NCBI GenBank assembly: GCA_964017155.1
Contig: OZ024855.1
Span: 806,001 to 870,000, forward strand
DNA: 64,000 bases
Source: Oasisia sp. SBJ-2009
Lineage: Eukaryota > Annelida > Polychaeta > Sabellida > Siboglinidae
Direction: 5' to 3'
How positions within the stretch are numbered: position 1 is the first letter of the stretch; each line of letters starts with the position of its first letter. The notes beneath the pieces were generated by a model that saw nothing but the letters and a program-made list of their open reading frames with translations, did no database searches and was not told the DNA's origin. The translations under genes and the position numbers were made by a program. Positions 58,201 through 64,000 of the stretch are shown one piece after another.

Positions 58201-60531
58201 CGTACCGACCGGCGGGTAAACGGCGGGAGTAATAAGGAACCACTAACTAGATGAGGTGACGAGGCATTTGGCGACCTTAACAGGGTGATAGTTGGAGAAA
58301 TCGAGGAAAACGACGACAAAGTCCGATCCGTCTACGGGGGATCAGTTGAGCAAGCGGCGTGCCGAAACCTGGCCCGGTCGCGTGCGCCGAAGCCTCGTCG
58401 CGTTCCGAAGCCCGGCCGCCGGTCGCACGCCGAAGCCCGGCCCGGTCGTGTGCGCCGAAGCCTTGCTGCCGGTCGCGTTCCAAAGCCCGGCCGAGCGCCG
58501 GTAACTGCCCGGCGCGGCCCGGCCCGGCCCGGCCTGGCGCGGCCGGCCCGGCCCGGCGCGGCCGCACGGCGAGGTGCGGTCCGGTCCGTCCGGGCCCAGC
58601 GCGGCCAGGCCGGGCACGGCCCGGCCGGAGCAGGGACAGAGACGGGAAAGACGGACTCGACGACGGTAGAGATCACTTGTGCATGTAGACGAATGACCGA
58701 CAGGGCGCGTCGTTTATCCAACTTTTGGAAACAAATCGAGAAAAACGACTAAGTCCTATCCGTCTACGGGGGTTCAGTTTTGAGAATCGAGAAAAACGGC
58801 AAAGTTCGACGCGCCGGTCGGTCTTCTCGGGCGTGTGTCGCGCACGGGGAGTAACTACGACTCTCTCGAGGAAACGCAATGGCCGTGCGCGTCATTTGGC
58901 CAACTTTCGGAAAATCGAGGAAAACGACAACGTCCGATCCGTCCACGGGGAATCAGTTGGGGAGACGAGAATTTCTGTTTAAACCTTTTTCAACAAAGTT
59001 CCGTGCCGGGCCGTGCCGACCGGTGGGCAAACGGCGGGAGTAATAAGGAACAACTAATATAAAACCATTAGACGACGANNNNNNNNNNNNNNNNNNNNNN
59101 NNNNNNNNNNNNNNNNNNNNNNNNNNNNNNNNNNNNNNNNNNNNNNNNNNNNNNNNNNNNNNNNNNNNNNNNNNNNNNNNNNNNNNNNNNNNNNNNNNNN
59201 NNNNNNNNNNNNNNNNNNNNNNNNNNNNNNNNNNNNNNNNNNNNNNNNNNNNNNNNNNNNNNNNNNNNNNNNNNNNNNGCGAGGCATTTGGCGACCTTAA
59301 CAGGGTGATAGTCGGAAACACTGAGAAAAACGACAAAGTCCCATCCGTCTACGGGGGATCAGATCCGTCTACGGGGGATCAGTTGGGGAAGCGTAAATGT
59401 CTGTCTACATTCTTTTCAACATAATTCCGTACCGACCGGCGGGTAAACGGCGGGAGTAATAAGGAACCACTAACTAGATGAGGTGACGAGGCATTTGGCG
59501 ACCTTAACAGGGTGATAGTTGGAGAAATCGAGGAAAACGACGACAAAGTCCGATCCGTCTACGGGGGATCAGTTGAGCAAGCGGCGTGCCGAAACCTGGC
59601 CCGGTCGCGTGCGCCGAAGCCTCGTCGCGTTCCGAAGCCCGGCCGCCGGTCGCACGCCGAAGCCCGGCCCGGTCGTGTGCGCCGAAGCCTTGCTGCCGGT
59701 CGCGTTCCAAAGCCCGGCCGGGCGCCGGTAACTGCCCGGCGCGGCCCGGCCCGGCCTGGCGCGGCCGGCCCGGCGCGGCCGCACGGCGAGGTGCGGTCCG
59801 GTCCGGTCCGGCCGGGTCCAGCGCGGCCAGGCCGGGCACGGCCCGGCCGGAGCAGGGACAGAGACGGGAAAGACGGACTCGACGACGGTAGAGATCACTT
59901 GTGCATGTAGACGAATGACCGACCGGGCGCGTCGTTTTGCCAACTTTTGGAAACAAACCGAGAAAAACGACTAAGTCCTATCCGTCTACGGGGGTTCAGT
60001 TTTGAGAATCGAGAAAAACGGCAAAGTTCGACGCGCCGGTCGGTCTTCTCGGGCGTGTGTCGCGCACGGGGAGTAACTACGACTCTCTCGAGGAAACGCA
60101 ATGGCCGTGCGCGTCATTTTGCCAACTTTCGGAAAATCGAGGAAAACGACAGTCCGATCCGTCTACGGGGGATCAGTTGGGGAGACGAGAATTTCTGTTT
60201 AAACCTTTTTCAACAAAGTTCCGTGCCGGGCCGTGCCGACCGGTGGGTAAACGGCGGGAGTAATAAGGAACAACTAATATAAAACCATTAGACGACGAGC
60301 GAGGCATTTGGCGACCTTAACAGGGTGATAGTCGGAAAAACTGAGAAAAACGACAAAGTCCCACCCGTCTACGGGGAATCAGATCCGTCTACGGGGGATC
60401 AGTTGGGGAAGCGTAAATGTCTGTCTACATTCTTTTCAACAGAATTCCGTACCGACCGGCGGGTAAACGGCGGGAGTAATAAGGAACCACTAACTAGATG
60501 ACGTGACGAGGCATTTGGCGACCTTAACAGG
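55293..60531 (+). repeat. Five-block higher-order unit, copy 2, containing the gap
   Basis: Same order as copy 1. Its length of 5,239 bp equals 5,029 plus 10 (two extra CGGCC pentamers near 57485) plus 200 N. No real sequence is therefore missing relative to copy 1, unless whole repeat units were lost at the gap. Confidence 0.88.
59079..59278. other. Assembly gap of 200 N
   Basis: Exactly 200 undetermined bases. The left flank ends gacgacga and the right flank starts gcgaggcattt; joined, they give the normal repeat sequence gacgacgagcgaggcattt without a base lost or gained. A round 200 is a scaffolding placeholder rather than a measured length. Confidence 0.98.
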
Positions 60532-61069
60532 GTGATAGTTGGAGAAATCGAGGAAAACGACGACAAGATCCGATCCGTCTACGGGGGATCAGTTGAGCAA
60601 GCGGCGTGCCGAAACCTGGCCCGGTCGTGTGCGCCGAAGCCTCGTCGCGTTCCGAAGCCCGGCCGCCGGTCGCATGCCGAAGCCCGGCCCGGTCGTGTGC
60701 GCCGAAGCCTTGCTGCCGGTCGCGTTCCGAAGCCCGGCCGGGCGCCGGTAACTGCCCGGCGCGGCCCGGCCCGGCGCAGGGACAGAGACGGGAAAGATGG
60801 ACTCGACGACGGTAGAGATCACTTGTGCATGTAGACGAATGATCGACCGGGCGCGTCGTTTTGCCAACTTTTGGAAACAAATCGAGAAAAACGACTAAGT
60901 CCGATCCGTCTACGGGGGATCAGTTTTGAGAATCGAGAAAAACGGCCAAGATCGACGCGCCGGTCGGTCTTCTCGGGCGTTTGCCACGCACAGGCAAGTA
61001 ACTACGACTCTCCCGAGGAAACGCAATGGCCGTGCGCTTCAATTGGCCAAATTTCGGAAAATCGAGGAA

Positions 61070-64000
61070 AACGACTAAGTCCTATCCGTCTACGGGGGAT
61101 CAGTTGGGGTGACGAGAATTTATGTTTAAACCTGTTTCAACAAAGTTCCGTGCCGTGCCGTGCCGACCGGTGGGTAAACGGCGGGAGTAATAAGGAACCA
61201 CTAATATAAAATAATTAGACGACGAGCGAGGCATTTGGCGACCTTAACAGGGTGATAGTCGGAAAAACTGAGAAAAACGACAAAGTCCCATCCGTCTACG
61301 GGGGATCAGTTGGGGAAGCGTAAATATCTGTCTACATTCTTTTCAACAGAATTCCGTACCGACCGGTGGGTAAACGGCGGGAGTAACAAGGAACCACTAA
61401 CATAAAACCATTAGACGACGAGCGAGGCATTTGGCGACATTAACAGGGTGATAGTCGGAAAAAACTGAGAAAAACGACAAAGTCCCATCCGTCTACGGGG
61501 GATCAGATCCGTCTACGGAGGATCAGTTGGGGAAGCGTAAATGTCTGTCTACATTCTTTTCATCAGAATTCCGTACCGACCGGCAGGTAAACGGCGGGAG
61601 TAATAAGGAACAACTAATATAAAACCATTAGACGACGAGCGAGGCATTTGGCGACCTTAACAGGGTGATAGTCGGAAACACTGAGAAAAACGACAAAGTC
61701 CCATCCGTCTACGGGGGATCAGATCCGTCTACGGGGGATCAGTTGGGGAAGCGTAAATGTCTGTCTACATTCTGTTCAACATAATTCCGTACCGACCGGC
61801 GGGTAAACGGCGGGAGTAATAAGGAACCACTAACTAGATGAGGTGACGAGGCATTTGGCGACCTTAACAGGGTGATAGTTGGAGAAATCGAGGAAAACGA
61901 CGACAAAGTCCGATCCGTCTACGGGGGATCAGTTGAGCAAGCGGCGTGCCGAAACCTGGCCCGGTCGCGTGCTCCGAAGCCCCGTCGCGTTCCGAAGCCC
62001 GGCCGCCGGTCGCACGCCGAAGCCCGGCCCGGTCGTGTGCGCCGAAGCCTTGCTGCCGGTCGCGTTCCAAAGCCCGGCCGGGCGCCGGTAACTGCCCGGC
62101 GCGGCCCGGCCCGGCCTGGCGCGGCCGGCCCGGCGCGGCCGCACGGCGAGGTGCGGTCCGGTCCGGTCCGGCCGGGTCCAGGGCGGCCAGGCCGGGCACG
62201 GCCCGGCCGGAGCAGGGACAGAGACGGGAAAGACGGACTCGACGACGGTAGAGATCACTTGTGCATGTAGACGAATGACCGACCGGGCGCGTCGTTTTGC
62301 CAACTTTTGGAAACAAACCGAGAAAAACGACTAAGTCCAATCCGTCTACGGGGGTTCAGTTTTGATAGTCTAGAAAAACGGCAAAGTTCGACGCGCCGGT
62401 CGGTCTTCTCGGGCGTGTGTCGCGCACGGGCAGTACCTACGACTCTCTCGAGGAAACGCAATGGCCGTGCGCGTCATTTGGCCAACTTTCGGAAAATCGA
62501 GGAAAACGACAAAGTCCTATCCGTCTACGGGGGTTCAGTTTTTAGAATCGAGAAAAACGGCAAAGTTCGACGCGCCGGTCGGTCTTCTCGGGCGTGTGTC
62601 GCGCACGGGGAGTAACTACGACTCTCTCGAGGAAACGCAATGGCCGTGCGCGTCATTTGGCCAACTTTCGGAAAATCGAGGAAAACGACAAAGTCCGATC
62701 CGTCTACGGGGGACCAGTTGAGCAAGCGGCGTGCCGAAACCTGGCCCGGTCGTGTGCGCCGAAGCCTCGTCGCGTTCCGAAGCCCGGCCGCCGGTCGCAT
62801 GCCGAAGCCCGGCCCGGTCGTGTGCGCCGAAGCCTTGCTGCCGGTCGCGTTCCGAAGCCCGGCCGGGCGCCGGTAACTGCGCGGCGCGGCCCGGCCCGGC
62901 GCAGGGACAGAGACGGGAAAGATGGACTCGACGACGGTAGAGATCACTTGTGCATGTAGACGAATGATCGACCGGGCGCGTCGTTTTGCCAACTTTTGGA
63001 AACAAATCGAGAAAAACGACTAAGTCCGATCCGTCTACGGGGGATCAGTTTTGAGAATCGAGAAAAACGGCCAAGATCGACGCGCCGGTCGGTCTTCTCG
63101 GGCGTTTGCCACGCACAGGCAAGTAACTACGACTCTCTCGAGGAAACGCAATGGTCGTGCGCGTCATTTGGCCAACTTTCGGAAAATCGAGGAAAACGAC
63201 AAAGTCCTATCCGTCTACGGGGGTTCAGTTTTGAGAATCGAGAAAAACGGCAAAGTTCGACGCGCCGGTCGGTCTTCTCGGGCGTGTGTCGCGCACGGGG
63301 AGTAACTACGACTCTCTCGAGGAAACGCAATGGCCGTGCGCGTCATTTGGCCAACTTTCGGAAAATCGAGGAAAACGACAAAGTCCGATCCGTCTACGGG
63401 GGATCAGTTGGGGAGACGAGAATTTCTGTTTAAACCTGTTTCAACAAAGTTCCGTGCCGGGCCGTGCCGACCGGTGGGTAAACGGCGGGAGTAATAAGGA
63501 ACCACTAATATAAAACCATTAGACGACGAGCGAGGCATTTGGCGACCTTAACAGGGTGATAGTCGGAAACACTGAGAAAAACGACAAAGTCCCATCCGTC
63601 TACGGGGGATCAGATCCGTCTACGGGGGATCAGTTGGGGAAGCGTAAATATCTGTCTACATTCTTTTCAACATAATTCCGTACCGACCGGCGGGTAAACG
63701 GCGGGAGTAATAAGGAACCACTAACTAGATGAGGTGACGAGGCATTTGGCGACCTTAACAGGGTGATAGTTGGAGAAATCGAGGAAAACGACGACCAAGT
63801 CCGATCCGTCTACGGGGGACCAGTTGAGCAAGCGGCGTGCCGAAACCTGGCCCGGTCGTGTGCGCCGAAGCCTTGCTGCCGGTCGCGTTCCGAAGCCCGG
63901 CCGGGCGCCGGTAACTGCCCGGCGCGGCCCGGCCCGGCGCAGGGACAGAGACGGGAAAGACGGACTCGACGACGGTAGAGATCACTTGTGCATGTAGACG
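61070..64000. repeat. Disordered, diverged right part of region 2
   Basis: The block order seen before breaks down: A-like monomers are stacked without GC blocks (about 61210-61860), then middle, short and minimal blocks follow at irregular spacing (61933, 62718, 63824), with B-like monomers in tandem between them. Private changes are frequent, for example gagtaacaagg (61381), tctgttcaac (61771), gctccgaagcc (61971), gatagtctag (62364), gggcagtacc (62429), ggaccag (62712), ctgcgcggcg (62877) and atggtcgtg (63151). This is the pattern expected toward an array edge. Confidence 0.75.
63824..64000 (+). repeat. GC-rich block, minimal class, cut by window end
   Basis: A short-class block that has lost one copy of the internal duplication: it passes from ccgaaacctggcccgg (first copy) straight to gccttgctgccgg (second copy). 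The loss is 68 bp, matching the distance between the two copies (37961 and 38029 in the long-class example). This is the product expected from recombination between them. About five bases of the block lie beyond the window. Confidence 0.85.

Larger units (their letters stand above)
37484..64000. repeat. Composite GC-rich satellite array (region 2)
   Basis: A second tandem array built from relatives of the A and B monomers plus a long GC-rich monomer. The basic unit is 1,027 bp: GC-rich monomer 432 bp, B-like 179 bp, A-like type 1 206 bp and A-like type 2 210 bp, measured between successive gatccgtctac boxes at 37924, 38356, 38535, 38741 and 38951. Twenty-five GC-rich blocks are present and the array runs off the right edge. 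Differences between monomers are much larger than in region 1, and 28S-derived segments are better kept in places. Region 2 therefore looks like the older or less homogenised relative, from which the simple A/B dimer could have been amplified; this is an inference. Confidence 0.95.

Noticed and set aside
1..64000. rDNA intergenic spacer with subrepeats
   Set aside because: 64 kb without any rRNA gene is too long for a usual spacer, and no 28S 3' end or 18S 5' end is seen. It remains possible only if the array abuts rDNA outside the window.
1..64000. R2, R1 or other retrotransposon body, or terminal inverted repeats of a DNA transposon
   Set aside because: No reverse transcriptase, endonuclease or transposase motif appears in any frame, there are no poly(A) tails, and no target-site duplications flank any block.
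1..64000. Telomeric repeats (ttagg, ttaggg), tRNA genes or microsatellites
   Set aside because: None was seen. The only simple repeats are the CGGCC runs inside the GC-rich blocks.

Overview
The whole window is satellite DNA from a eukaryotic genome. I find no protein-coding gene, tRNA, intact rRNA gene or recognisable transposon that I would defend. Every base outside a 200-N gap (59079-59278) belongs to one family of related tandem repeats. The host cannot be named. The repeats are CpG-rich (about 35 CpG per 361 bp by hand count), which fits an invertebrate with little germline CpG methylation, such as many insects, better than a vertebrate. That is an inference.

Region 1 (1-37483) is a tandem array of a 361-bp unit made of two related monomers, A (179 bp) and B (182 bp), which share the same first 48 bases. 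There are 101 dimers plus five extra B monomers. Spacing is exactly 361 bp throughout, with no other net indel until the last few bases. Diagnostic substitutions show higher-order structure. One block of about 9.75 kb (26 dimers plus two extra B) is tandemly duplicated at about 3290-13040 and 13040-22100, and the second copy lacks exactly two dimers. A second order repeats from 22987 to 37483 as units of 6, 7, 7, 10 and about 10 dimers. A related order also lies left of 3.3 kb.

Region 2 (37484-64000) is joined to region 1 inside a motif both share. It is a composite array: a GC-rich monomer (about 432 bp), a B-like monomer (179 bp) and two A-like monomers (206 and 210 bp) make a 1,027-bp unit. 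These assemble into larger repeats, most clearly a 5,029-bp unit at 50264-55292 and 55293-60531. The last 3 kb (about 61-64 kb) is more disordered and carries many private mutations, as expected near the edge of a homogenised array.

The most interesting point is the origin of the monomers. The A family contains a conserved stretch of 28S rRNA gene (the helix 69 region, which is the target of R2 retrotransposons and of the homing endonuclease I-PpoI). The stretch is split: the upstream part is forward and the downstream part is inverted straight after it. The B family carries a diverged forward copy of the same stretch. The satellite therefore looks derived from a rearranged fragment of 28S rDNA. 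Different subfamilies keep different 28S bases, so the ancestor was closer to 28S than any present copy. All monomer types also share a near-palindromic box (gatccgtctacgggggatc), the best candidate for a protein-binding site.
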